Assembly: GCF_052060035.1 (NCBI RefSeq)
Contig: NZ_JBPOEA010000002.1
Location: forward strand, 186,001-250,000
Reading direction: 5' to 3'
Length of the DNA: 64,000 nt
Source of the DNA: Fodinibius sp052060035
GTDB lineage: Bacteria; Bacteroidota; Rhodothermia; Balneolales; Balneolaceae
Positions 53,843-63,900 of the stretch are shown in pieces; position 1 is the first letter of the stretch; the number at the start of each line of letters is the position of its first letter. The notes beneath the pieces were generated by a model that made no database searches, was not told the DNA's origin, and worked only from the letters and a program-made list of their open reading frames with translations. Made by a program: the position numbers and the translations under genes.

Positions 53843-56512
53843 ATGTCCCACAAGAGTTCTGCCCAAATACGCCAGGAGTTTCTGGATTTTTTTAAAGAAA
53901 AAGATCACTTGATCGTACCGAGTGCGCCGGTCGTTCCACAAAACGATCCTACGTTGTTGTTTACAAATGCGGGAATGAATCAGTTCAAACCGATTTTTTT
54001 GGGAGAGCAATCCGGCTATCAAAAAGATGGAGAAACCTGGCAACGTGCGGTAGACAGTCAACGTTGCATTCGCGTAAGTGGCAAGCATAATGATCTTGAG
54101 GAAGTCGGACACGATACTTACCACCATACCCTTTTTGAGATGCTCGGCAACTGGTCGTTTGGCGACTATTTTAAGCGTGAAGCAATCCGCTGGGGATGGG
54201 AGCTGCTGGTTGACGAATGGGGACTGGAGCCTGACCGGCTGTACGCTACGGTTTTTGAAGGCGATGAGGATGATGGCCTGCCGGTTGATAAGGAATCTAT
54301 AGAACTTTGGGAAGAAGAGACCAATATCAATCCGGATCATATTTTAAAGTTTGATAAAACCGACAACTTCTGGGAGATGGGAGAAACGGGGCCCTGCGGC
54401 CCATGCTCCGAGGTACATGTGGATATTCGGCCTGACGAGGAGCGCAAAGAGAAAGACGGTGCGGAGCTCGTAAATATGGATGATCCGAGGGTAATGGAGA
54501 TTTGGAATCTCGTTTTTATTCAGTTTAATCGTCAGCCCGACGGTTCGCTCGAAAAGCTTCCGGCTCAACACGTTGATACGGGAATGGGATTTGAGCGCAT
54601 TTGTGCGGTTCTGCAGGATAAAAAATCGAATTATGATACCGACCTTTTTGCTCCGCTGCTCAAAAAAATTGGTGAGTTGGCTGATGTAACCTATGGGGAC
54701 GATGAAGAAATCGATATCGCTATGCGTGTTATTGCCGATCATATTCGCGCGGTAAGCTTTTCCATTGCAGATGGAGCATCGCCCGGCAATGACGGACGTG
54801 GCTATGTGATTCGCAGGATTTTACGGCGCGCTATTCGCTATGGTTGGGATAAGTTAGATTTAAAGAAGCCGTTTTTCTATAAGTTGGTACCGGTACTGGC
54901 CGAGCAGTTTAAGGAGGTGTTCCCGGTATTGATTAACCAGCAGGATTACGTGCAGAATGTGATTCAATCCGAAGAAAAGAGCTTTTTGAATACACTGGGG
55001 CAGGGCATTGAGCTGTTCAATGAGATGGTTGAAGGTAAAGATGAGCTGTCCGGTGAGGATGCATTCAAGCTGCACGATACCTATGGATTTCCCATTGATT
55101 TGACGCAGCTTATGGCTCGTGAGCGTGGAGTAGAGGTTGATGAAGAAGGCTTTACCAAGCGAATGAAGGAGCAGAAAGAGCGTGCGCGGGCAGCCGGCAA
55201 ATTCAACATAGATCAGTCCTCCCAGAAAGAATGGATTACCGTTAACGATACTGAGGATTTTGAGTTTGTAGGATATGATTTACTGTCAACGTGGAGTACT
55301 ATTAAGTCGATGCGTAAAGGCGGTGACCAGAATGCGCTTATTTTGAAAAAAACCCCCTTTTATGCTGAAAGTGGTGGACAGGTAGCTGATACCGGAATTA
55401 TCAGTAATGGGGATGAGCATCTGCGGGTACTGGATGTGCAGCAATCGCCGGACGGTTACATTCATATTGTTGATAAATTGCCCGAAGATCCGGAAGGAGA
55501 ATGGGAGGCTATGGTCAACGGAGAACGGCGCCGGGAAGTCCGAAAACACCATTCCGCTACGCACCTGGTGCACGCGGCCTTGAAGCAAGTATTGGGCGAT
55601 CATATTGCACAAAAAGGGTCGCTGGTAGATGAAAATCACCTGCGGTTCGACTTTTCGCATTATGAGCAAATTACCGGCAAAGAACTTGATCAGATTGAAG
55701 AAATTGTGAATGATCGCATTCAGCAGAATATCCCTAAACAAGAAGATCGGGATGTGCCTATTGATGATGCAAAAGAACGTGGTGCAACTATGCTCTTTGG
55801 AGAAAAATACGGAGATAAAGTTCGGGTCATTTCGTTTGATCCCGATTATTCGATGGAGCTTTGCGGTGGTACTCATGTAGATGCCACCGGAGAAATTGGC
55901 TATTTTCGTTTTACGGGTGAATCATCGGCTGCAGCGGGAATCCGTCGAATAGAAGCGAAAGTAGGTAAAAGTGTGGATGAGTATCTGCGCCAAGAGAATG
56001 AACTGGTGCAAAAAATCAGGTCCGAAATTGGACAAAGTCAGGATTTGGTGCGCGATATCCATCAGCTTATTGAAGAACGTAAAGAGCTTGAAAAGGAGCT
56101 GGAAGATCTTCGTAAGCAGCAAAGTGCTTCTAAGTTGGATGGACTTATCCAAAATGCCCAAAAAATCGGAAGCGGTGTTACGCTGGTATCTGGCGAAATA
56201 CCTCATGCGGATATGGATCTGCTCAAACAGTTGGGGTATGAATCCCTTGATAAACAATCAGAAAATACCGTGACGGTGCTTGGGGCAAAAGATTCTGAAG
56301 AAGGCAAAGTATATGTGATGGCAGCCGTAACTGAAGATCTCATCAAAGAAAAGGAATTAAAGGCCGGTGCGTTGGTTGGTGAGCTGGGACAAATGCTCGG
56401 CGGAGGAGGCGGAGGGCAACCAAATCTGGCTACAGCCGGTGGACGAAAACCCGAAAAGCTGAAAGAATTATTTGATCAGCTACCGTCAATTATCAGCAAA
56501 TATTTAGATTAA
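53843..56512 (+). CDS. alaS: Alanyl-tRNA synthetase
   Basis: 889 residues, normal length. Class II aminoacylation domain (FFKEKDHLIVPSAPVVPQ, TFLFTNAGMNQF-like, GHDTYHHTLFEMLGNWSFGD), the tRNA-recognition helical domain, the editing domain with the zinc motif HHSATHLVHAALKQVLG and CGGTHVDATGEIGYF, a coiled-coil and the C-Ala domain with the Gly-rich QMLGGGGGGQPNLATAGG. It charges tRNA-Ala and clears mischarged Ser/Gly. It is transcribed ahead of the pdh genes but 100 bp away. Confidence 0.98.
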   Translation: MSHKSSAQIRQEFLDFFKEKDHLIVPSAPVVPQNDPTLLFTNAGMNQFKPIFLGEQSGYQKDGETWQRAVDSQRCIRVSGKHNDLEEVGHDTYHHTLFEMLGNWSFGDYFKREAIRWGWELLVDEWGLEPDRLYATVFEGDEDDGLPVDKESIELWEEETNINPDHILKFDKTDNFWEMGETGPCGPCSEVHVDIRPDEERKEKDGAELVNMDDPRVMEIWNLVFIQFNRQPDGSLEKLPAQHVDTGMGFERICAVLQDKKSNYDTDLFAPLLKKIGELADVTYGDDEEIDIAMRVIADHIRAVSFSIADGASPGNDGRGYVIRRILRRAIRYGWDKLDLKKPFFYKLVPVLAEQFKEVFPVLINQQDYVQNVIQSEEKSFLNTLGQGIELFNEMVEGKDELSGEDAFKLHDTYGFPIDLTQLMARERGVEVDEEGFTKRMKEQKERARAAGKFNIDQSSQKEWITVNDTEDFEFVGYDLLSTWSTIKSMRKGGDQNALILKKTPFYAESGGQVADTGIISNGDEHLRVLDVQQSPDGYIHIVDKLPEDPEGEWEAMVNGERRREVRKHHSATHLVHAALKQVLGDHIAQKGSLVDENHLRFDFSHYEQITGKELDQIEEIVNDRIQQNIPKQEDRDVPIDDAKERGATMLFGEKYGDKVRVISFDPDYSMELCGGTHVDATGEIGYFRFTGESSAAAGIRRIEAKVGKSVDEYLRQENELVQKIRSEIGQSQDLVRDIHQLIEERKELEKELEDLRKQQSASKLDGLIQNAQKIGSGVTLVSGEIPHADMDLLKQLGYESLDKQSENTVTVLGAKDSEEGKVYVMAAVTEDLIKEKELKAGALVGELGQMLGGGGGGQPNLATAGGRKPEKLKELFDQLPSIISKYLD

Positions 56513-56616
56513 CAGATTACCTGTAATCTTCCATAATTTTAGGTATATTTTCTGACCCTGATTCAGGTGAAATTTCAATAGAAACGTGTAACAGCTAATC
56601 TGCTGTAAAAGATATT

Positions 56617-57723
56617 ATGGCTAAAAAAGAAAAAAACGCAGAAGAAGTTACGTTTACCCCAGCGGGAACCGGTATCCGTACCAATGGAGAAATTGTCCGA
56701 AGTACGGAGCTGCCTGATCCCACAGATAAAAATCATGACGACCTTGGGCTTACGGATGAGGATGTCGTGGATATGTTTGAACAGATGTATTTGCAGCGCC
56801 GGTTTGAAGAGCGCGCGATGCAGATGTATCAAAAAGGAAAATTTGGTGGATTTCTGCATCTTTATATGGGGCAGGAGGCTATTTCTACCGGAACGACCTA
56901 CGCCTTGAACGATGATGACGATATTATTACAGCTTATCGTGATCACGGCTGGGGCTTGGTTCGAGGAGTATCTCCCAAAGAAGGGATGGCTGAGCTCTAT
57001 GGAAAAGTGACCGGCTGCTCTAAGGGCAAAGGCGGATCGATGCACTTTGCCAATGTGAAAGAGCATTTTTGGGGCGGATACGGAATTGTAGGCGGTCATA
57101 TCCCATTAGGCGGTGGAATCGCTTTTGCCAACAAGTACAAGCAGAATGGACGTGTTACTGCTTGCTTTTTAGGGGATGGCGCTGTGCCACAAGGTGCGTT
57201 ACACGAAACGTTGAATATGAGCAAGAACTGGGGACTTCCTTGCATTTATGCTGTGGAAAATAACGGCTACGCAATGGGTACCGCTGTTCACCGCCACTCA
57301 ACGGGTGAAATTGTAGATCGCGCGGATGGTTTTGACATGAAGAAGATGGTCATCAACGGCATGGACGTATTTACCGTTTATGAGAAAATGAAGGAAATTT
57401 CCGAGGATGTGCGTAAGAATTCAGAACCGTGGTTTGTAGAGATTCGCACTTACCGTTATCGCGGTCACTCGATGTCGGACCCGATGAAGTATCGGACGAA
57501 AGAAGAGCTTGAGGAATACGAAAAGCTCGATCCGGTAGCGCGCATTAAAAACTACTTGTTGGATGAAGATATTATTGATGAAGACAAGGCAGAAGAAATT
57601 GAAGATGGTGTAGAAGATACGGTGATGGAAGCGATCGACTTTGCAGAGGAAAGTGATTTCCCCGAAAAGGACGCGCTTTACGATCACATGTTTGCCGAAG
57701 ATGACTATCCTTTCCATAGGTAA
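56617..57723 (+). CDS. pdhA: Pyruvate dehydrogenase E1 component, alpha subunit
   Basis: 368 residues. ThDP-binding region GDGAVPQGALHETLNMSKNW and CIYAVENNGYAMGT; the start of the fold is MYLQRRFEERAMQMYQKGKF, followed by FLHLYMGQEAISTGT; the phosphorylation-loop-like YRYRGHSMSDPMKYRTKEEL is present. With PdhB it decarboxylates pyruvate and passes the acetyl group to E2. It starts the unit pdhA-pdhB-pdhC. The N-terminal 35 residues are an acidic, Lys-rich extension. Confidence 0.96.
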   Translation: MAKKEKNAEEVTFTPAGTGIRTNGEIVRSTELPDPTDKNHDDLGLTDEDVVDMFEQMYLQRRFEERAMQMYQKGKFGGFLHLYMGQEAISTGTTYALNDDDDIITAYRDHGWGLVRGVSPKEGMAELYGKVTGCSKGKGGSMHFANVKEHFWGGYGIVGGHIPLGGGIAFANKYKQNGRVTACFLGDGAVPQGALHETLNMSKNWGLPCIYAVENNGYAMGTAVHRHSTGEIVDRADGFDMKKMVINGMDVFTVYEKMKEISEDVRKNSEPWFVEIRTYRYRGHSMSDPMKYRTKEELEEYEKLDPVARIKNYLLDEDIIDEDKAEEIEDGVEDTVMEAIDFAEESDFPEKDALYDHMFAEDDYPFHR

Positions 57724-57776
57724 GGCATAGAACAGATTAACTGCGAATTGACAATTTTTGAAATAAGTACATAAAA

Positions 57777-58760
57777 ATGGCTGAGTTACAATTCAGAGAA
57801 GCAATCCGGGAAGCAATTGATGAAGAGATGTCCCAGGATGAAGATATTTTTGTGATGGGTGAAGAAGTCGCCGAATATGACGGAGCCTATAAGGTAACCG
57901 AAGGTCTGCTTGATAAATATGGATCAAAACGAATGATCGACACTCCTATTTCGGAGCTTGGCTTTGCCGGCATTGGGGTGGGAGCCGCCATGAATGGCTT
58001 ACGACCTATTGTTGAGTTTATGACCTTTAACTTTGCTGTACTGGCTGCTGATCAGATCATCAATCACGCTTCCAAAGCGCGGTATATGACGGGCGGACAG
58101 GTTGAAATTCCCATTGTTTTTCGCGGGCCTAACGCATCGGCGGGGCAATTAAGTGCTACGCACTCGGTTTCGTATGATTCGATGTATGCGCACTTTCCCG
58201 GTCTTAAAGTGATTTATACCTCTGAACCGGCCGACGCGAAGGGACTTTTGAAATCGGCTATCCGTGATGATAATCCGGTGCTTTTTATGGAATCCGAGCA
58301 GATGTATGGCCTTAAAGGGGAAGTCCCTGAAGAGGATGATTTTACGATTCCGATCGGAAAGGCCAAAGTTAAGCGTGAAGGAAGTGACGTTACGGTGATC
58401 GCACATGGCAAGATGTATCATGTGGCCACCCAGGCGGCCGAAAAGTTGGCCAAGGAAGATGTGGACGTAGAGATTGTTGATCCTCGTACAGTGAAGCCGC
58501 TGGATATTGAAACGATTGTAAAGTCTATCCGCAAAACGAATAGATGTGTAATTGTTGATGAAGCACATCCGTTTGGCGGGCTTGCGGCCGAAGTTGGATA
58601 CTTGATTCAGCGCGAGGCGTTTGACTACCTGGATGCACCGGTACAGCGTGTGACGTTGCCGGACACAAATGCGCCCTTTGCGAAGAATCTGTTTGATGAA
58701 TGGTTGCCCAGTCCCGACCAGGTGATCGATGCAATTAATACCGTTACTTATCGCAAGTAA
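57777..58760 (+). CDS. pdhB: Pyruvate dehydrogenase E1 component, beta subunit
   Basis: 327 residues. Signature FREAIREAIDEEMSQDEDIF at the start, MGEEVAEYDGAYKVTEGLLD, DTPISELGFAGIGVGAAMNG and FRGPNASAGQLSATHSVSYD. The C-terminal transketolase-type domain (VIVDEAHPFGGLAAEVGYLI) is complete. It forms the alpha2beta2 E1 with PdhA, encoded 53 bp upstream. Confidence 0.97.
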   Translation: MAELQFREAIREAIDEEMSQDEDIFVMGEEVAEYDGAYKVTEGLLDKYGSKRMIDTPISELGFAGIGVGAAMNGLRPIVEFMTFNFAVLAADQIINHASKARYMTGGQVEIPIVFRGPNASAGQLSATHSVSYDSMYAHFPGLKVIYTSEPADAKGLLKSAIRDDNPVLFMESEQMYGLKGEVPEEDDFTIPIGKAKVKREGSDVTVIAHGKMYHVATQAAEKLAKEDVDVEIVDPRTVKPLDIETIVKSIRKTNRCVIVDEAHPFGGLAAEVGYLIQREAFDYLDAPVQRVTLPDTNAPFAKNLFDEWLPSPDQVIDAINTVTYRK

Positions 58761-58902
58761 CGCCCGGTGTCATTCTGAACTTGTTTCAGAGTCTATAATA
58801 GATGAAAGTAATATCCTGAACTAAATTCAGGAAGACACTGAATTTCAAAATTTATTTTATTGAATAAAATCACAATTCGTAACCGATTTAAAATTAACTA
58901 CT
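58761..58902. repeat. Short palindromic repeat between pdhB and pdhC
   Basis: At 58771-58838: GTGTCATTCTGAACTTG TTTCAG near the left and CCTGAACTAAATTCAGGA at the right (58815-58832; TCCTGAA / TTCAGGA hairpin). Each arm forms a small stem-loop of the CTGAAC...TTCAG type, and the outer ends are GTGTC and GACAC. It looks like a third dispersed repeat family, different from those at 3-5 kb. It breaks the otherwise compact pdh operon. Confidence 0.55.
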
Positions 58903-60156
58903 ATGGCAGTTAAGGTTGAAATGCCCAAGCTAAGCGATACGATGGAAGAAGGCGTTATCGCTGCGTGGAATGTGGAAGAAGGAGATACGGTAGAATCCGG
59001 TGATGTTATTGCCGAGGTGGAAACCGATAAGGCTACGATGGAGGTTGAGGTTTTTGATGCCGGAACCATTCTTAAAATTCTTGTTGATGAGGGGGATGCA
59101 GTGCCGCTCGGTGGATTGATTGCCGTTATTGGCGAAGAAGGGGAAGATATTAGTGATATGTTGGAACAGGCTAAATCGTCCGGCGGTGCTGATCATAAAT
59201 CTTCTGAGAAGGATAAAGCTGATGATCAAAAAACCGAGCAGGATGAAGATGAGAGTTTTGACCCTGTATTCGGTGACCTTGAGGAAAAAGGGAATGGCCA
59301 AGCGGATGACCGTCGCATTAAAGCTTCTCCCCTGGCTCGTAAGATGGCCGAAGAGCAAGGTATCAAGCTTGCTAATGTAGAGGGCAGTGGCCCGCACGGA
59401 AGGATTATCAAGCGAGATATTGAAAGTTATGAACCTTCACAAGTTCCGGTCGCAGCCCCTGCAGCTCCGGTATCACATGAAGATAAAGAGCATCGCGTAT
59501 CGCAAATGCGCAAGACTATTGCTCGCAGACTTTCTGAAAGTAAGTTTAGCAGTCCGCATTTCTACGAGACTATTGAAATCGACATGAGTGCAGTTTGGGA
59601 TGCGCGGAAACAACTTAACGAGATTAGTGAAAGCAAGATCAGCTTTAACGATATTGTTGTTAAGGCCTGTGCTACAGCGTTGCGTCAGCATCCGCAAGTG
59701 AACAGCTCATGGCATGGAGACAAGATCGTGGAGCATGGTGATGTAAATGTTGCTGTTGCTGTAGGTATTGATGAAGGATTGCTTACCCCGGTTATTGAGA
59801 ATACTGATCAGAAAGGGTTGCAGCAGATTGCGGTTGAGGGCAAAGAGCTCATTGAAAAAGCGCAGAACCGCGACCTGCAGCCCGAACAGATGGAAGGCAG
59901 TACCTTTACGGTCAGTAACCTCGGGATGTTTGGTATTGAGGAGTTTACCGCAATTATTAATCCTCCGAATGCATCTATTCTTGCCGTAGGGGCAATACGC
60001 GAAGTCCCCGTGGTCGAAGATGGGGAAGTGGTGCCCGGCAAGAGGATGAAGGTTACGCTTTCGAGCGATCACCGTATTGTTGATGGTGTGGTAGCAGCGA
60101 AGTTCCTCAATACCCTCAAGAGGTTACTTGAGAATCCACTGGGGATGGTGCTATAA
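58903..60156 (+). CDS. pdhC: Dihydrolipoamide acetyltransferase, E2 component of pyruvate dehydrogenase
   Basis: 417 residues. A single lipoyl domain (about 1-78) with the lipoylated Lys43 in VETDKATMEVEV, an acidic linker, the E1/E3-binding domain (KASPLARKMAEEQGIKLA and GSGPHGRIIKRDI), a Pro/Ala linker, and the catalytic domain with FNDIVVKACATALRQHP and the active-site SSDHRIVDGVVAAKFL. It transfers the acetyl group to CoA. No E3 (lpd) gene is in the window. A terminator follows. Confidence 0.97.
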   Translation: MAVKVEMPKLSDTMEEGVIAAWNVEEGDTVESGDVIAEVETDKATMEVEVFDAGTILKILVDEGDAVPLGGLIAVIGEEGEDISDMLEQAKSSGGADHKSSEKDKADDQKTEQDEDESFDPVFGDLEEKGNGQADDRRIKASPLARKMAEEQGIKLANVEGSGPHGRIIKRDIESYEPSQVPVAAPAAPVSHEDKEHRVSQMRKTIARRLSESKFSSPHFYETIEIDMSAVWDARKQLNEISESKISFNDIVVKACATALRQHPQVNSSWHGDKIVEHGDVNVAVAVGIDEGLLTPVIENTDQKGLQQIAVEGKELIEKAQNRDLQPEQMEGSTFTVSNLGMFGIEEFTAIINPPNASILAVGAIREVPVVEDGEVVPGKRMKVTLSSDHRIVDGVVAAKFLNTLKRLLENPLGMVL

Positions 60157-60188
60157 AGGCAGACTCAGATTTTTAACTAAATACGGAA

Positions 60189-60221
60189 AAGCCCTGAATC
60201 GTGAGGTTCGGGGCTTTTTTT
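60189..60221 (+). terminator. Terminator of the pdh operon
   Basis: AAGCCCTGAA (60189-60198), loop TCGTGAGG, TTCGGGGCTT (one G-U), then a run of T. It lies 32 bp after the pdhC stop. Confidence 0.88.
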
Positions 60222-60333
60222 GTTGATCATTTTTTCCTTCCTAAAATAACTTCTTGGGATTAGTTTTTCAGTTTCCCTGATTGAAGGGCTAAAAGTTGCC
60301 TGAATTGCCCCTTTATTTGTAAAAAAACTGCCT

Positions 60334-60421
60334 TATTAGAATTCTAATATTTGTAAAATACGGCCCAGCATGTCCCAGGCACAATCTTATAAAATTAGAA
60401 TACACTAATAAACATTAGAAT
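60334..60421. promoter_or_regulatory. Cluster of ATTAGAAT sites upstream of the pilin-like gene
   Basis: A 16-bp perfect palindrome TATTAGAATTCTAATA (60334-60349) is followed by two further direct half-sites ATTAGAAT at 60394 and 60414. They lie in the 325-bp gap between pdhC and the next gene, 60 to 150 bp before its start. The arrangement suggests binding of a dimeric regulator; which one is unknown. The rest of the gap is AT-rich with nothing else clear. Confidence 0.5.
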
Positions 60422-60482
60422 TTTTTAATATTAAGAAATATTAATATTTTGATCACAGACTCAGTCAAGAACAAAGAACACA

Positions 60483-60887
60483 GTGATCAAGAAAATATAC
60501 ATATCGACAATTCTTTTAATTGGGCTCTTTTCTTATTCATCAGTTGGTCAAGGTTCTGCACAAGCAACAATGCGTATAAGTGTTACTGTTGTCAGTGGTT
60601 CCAGTTTTGATATCGAAAAGCCAGAAATTGTTCATTTATCAAACAATGAAAAGTCAGATCTGGGAACCATTAATTTTAAAGGCATTGATAAAGAGGGTGT
60701 TTTTGTTAAGAATGCTGATAAAATTTTCTTGACTGACAAGAGTGGCAATCAAGTAACGATGAGCATCAACACACACAAAAAAGAAGATGAAGAAAGTAAC
60801 AGCATTCGGTTTGAAGGAACGTCTGAAGGACAGTTCTTGAGTAATATGTATCAAGGAGAGCTTACCACTTCTATTGTATACTTATAA
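60483..60887 (+). CDS. Small secreted pilin/DUF4402-like protein
   Basis: 134 residues from a GTG start; the codon opens the signal peptide IKKIYISTILLIGLFSYSS. The mature part is all-beta: ATMRISVTVVSGSSFDIE at the front and YQGELTTSIVYL at the end, a pattern like DUF4402/spore-coat-U-type subunits of chaperone-usher fimbriae. The convergent neighbour codes for an usher-like barrel, which supports a surface-fibre or coat role. No cysteine is present, so there would be no subunit disulfide. The family call is moderate. Confidence 0.65.
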   Translation: MIKKIYISTILLIGLFSYSSVGQGSAQATMRISVTVVSGSSFDIEKPEIVHLSNNEKSDLGTINFKGIDKEGVFVKNADKIFLTDKSGNQVTMSINTHKKEDEESNSIRFEGTSEGQFLSNMYQGELTTSIVYL

Positions 60888-60908
60888 CTGTTTCATATAC
60901 AGTTATAA
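60882..60908. terminator. Hairpin at the convergent gene ends
   Basis: A perfect 10-bp stem TTATAACTGT / ACAGTTATAA around TTCATAT begins at the stop codon of the pilin-like gene. It has no clear T-run, so it is a weak or bidirectional terminator candidate. Confidence 0.35.
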
Positions 60909-60968
60909 TTGTATCCAAAAGAAGGGAGCATTATTGGTTGTAAACCCAATGACGGTGATGAGCAGAGG

Positions 60969-63900
60969 TTATTCTGATTTCTCAATAAGAATAACAATAG
61001 GGCGGCCAATAGTGGATATTTTAGATAGCTTTTGTTGTAACTGTTGGGCTTCGGTCCAGGAGGTTACATTTTCAAAACGAATCCTGTCCTTGTCAGGCTT
61101 TTTTAGGTTGGTATCCGCATTGCCATCAGTAATTGAAGATATAAAAGCTTGTTCTGAATCTTCCGTAACGCCTTCTATCTCAACTTGATACGTAAATTCC
61201 AGAGCTCTGTGCTCGGTTTGATCTGTTGAAGGAAGCGTATCATTAAATACGGTTACAAACGCATCATTAAATGGAGATCGAGTGTTGCGGATGGTACTTA
61301 ATTGGCTCCGGAGTTTATTTTGAGTATTGGCTTTTTCATCTACATAGACTTGGTGTAGTTGTTTTACTTCATCAAAGCTTACGGATATATCTTTTTGAAG
61401 GGTTATTTGGGCTTGGTCGGCAAACAGTTGGGCAGATTCTCTGCTGCTAAAGGCTCCAATTTGGATACGCTGCTCTTCATTTATAAAGGCCGTGTCAAAA
61501 GCATACTGTGACCGGATTGATGAAAGTACATTTTTACGTTGTTGCTCAGAGTTGAATTTTTGATTTATATAAACCTTATATAGGTTCAGTTTCTGATTAT
61601 AAGTGACAGCAATTTCTTGGTGGAGTTTTTTTGAAGAGTTCTGGGCAAACTGCTCTGCATGTTCCTTTGTGCTAAAGGCTCCAATTTGAATAAATTTTCC
61701 CTGAACGTTGGGTGACTTTTTATTGCCATTACTAACAACAACCAAAGCCGCCTGTTTGTATTGGCTATTATGATAGGATAATATGGTCTCTATAGCTTGT
61801 CTTCGGCTTTGAAGGGGCACACTTCTAATTCCATAAAGTTCGGTATTCGTATTATAGACTACTGAAAAAGATCCGCCCAGTTGTTTGGCCGCTTCAAGCG
61901 CAATACGTTTGGCTTTTTTCTCAGTTTTAAAACTGGCAAGCTGAATTTTATAAAATTGATTTTGTTCAGCAATCTCTTCCTTTCTTTGCTCCAATTTAGT
62001 CGTATCCTCAGTGATGTTCGGTGGCTGCTGCGTTTCTGAGGTATCTTTGGCAGGGGTTACCACAAAATGTAATCCTTCCACAAAATCTCCCTCAGCAAGG
62101 GCTTCTACCTCAATGCCCATGGTGTCGGGTTCAGCCTCCGATTGAAGGAAGTCTAACTGGTTAGGATCAATAAACAGCTGGTATTTTCCGGGCGGAACCT
62201 CATACGTATAGAAGGAACCGTCGGAAAAGGTACGCATTTCTTTGCTGAAGGGCTCCCGTTTAGAGCTATCATCAAAATTTGACTTAAGGTAAAGCCGTAC
62301 GCCACTGAGTCCCTCCAGTTCTTTCCCCCGTTTTCGATCAACACGGCCCGAAATAACGCCCGACAAATAAAAAGGGATTTCAATGGTTTTGTACTGATTG
62401 GGATCAGTGATCATTGAAAAGTTTTCGACATCCGGGACCAGTAGTGGGTTACTTAAGGCCCCCTTGTTTATTTCAAGATCGTAACGGTAGTAGGGCAAAA
62501 GTTGAGAAATGTAATTAATGCCTTTGTTTACCTTTGTTTGGCCGCCGGCCCGATTCATGCGAACAGCAGGATCAGTAATCACATCATCGGTACTATCCTG
62601 ATAGCTGCCATCATTATTATTATCCACAAACAAGCGCACCGCTGCACCGGCTTGTCCCACCTGTTGTCGGTTATTAAGTAAGAGTTGGTCTCCATAAGAG
62701 TCATATCCTATGGAACCACGCAGGCTTTGGTTAAGGGTAACATCAGATCCGGTAGTTCGAGCGGAGGTGTTGCTGCGCACTTTATTGAAATCAATGGTTA
62801 CGTTGAGACTAAGCGAATTAAATCCACCCAGAAAATTACGTCCATAGGTTAGTTGCAGCCGACCCGTTTGAAAAAGATCACGGGAAAGCTGAAACTCCAT
62901 CTCTTCCAGCTCTTGAAGGCCGGGCAGGTAAGAAAGCTGTCCGCGAATAAACATTCCTCGCAAGAGTGCGGGCACGTCATTAAAACGACCCATCGAGTAA
63001 GTGTAGGAATTCGTAATGCGAGACGAGGACGTTGTTTGCCACTGAATATTCCCCGATTGTTGATCCTGGTATCCCAGACGGATATTGAGACGCCCCAACC
63101 TGGAACTTAGGTCTGCACGATACCGAATAAGGGTCGCAGATCCTCTGGTTTGGTAGGTAGAAGACCATCGCATGTTAAGCGGTACCTCTCCAAGTTGGAA
63201 GGGGGTAAACAGAGATACGCGTCCAAGGTGGTCGCTGCCTCCGGTGTTATAAAGACGACTTTCCCCTGGATTATAATCATACGACAAATTCCAGCTGGCG
63301 CCACTATTATATACGACGCTGGATGATAACCTGTAGAAATTTTCGGAATTAGCACTGGCACTAACCAAATACTTGGTGAAAAGTCGGGCATTCAGGGTGC
63401 CGGTAAAAGAAGGTAATGAGCTATGGTAATTAGTCAAATACTCGGTAGATCCTGAAGCGGTGAGCCAGTTGGTGATACCTGCCGATAAACTGGCCTCTCC
63501 CAAATATCCGCGCTCACTGGACCCCAGAACAGGATTTTCAAGCTGGCCGCCGCTAAGGCTGTAGTCCACTTCTCCCGGTGGTAAATAATCGAAAGGGACT
63601 TGAATACGAGAACTGCGCTGCATTGACTGGCCGGCAGGAGTATAAATTTGTACAGAGTAATTCGTACTTCCGTAAGTTAGGGGAACTAAAAATCGGTAGT
63701 TGCCGGATTCGTCCGCTTTCTGGAAATCGACCAAGCGGTTGTTGAGATAAAGTTCCACCTCGGATTGTGGAGGTACATTGCCCTCAATGGGGTAACGGTC
63801 AAAAAGACGACGCGGTTCTATGGGTTTGTTAGATATTTTGATGCCCGTAATGGCTCGACTGCTTATGCCTTCGGAATTCGTTTGTCCGGCAATAACACTG

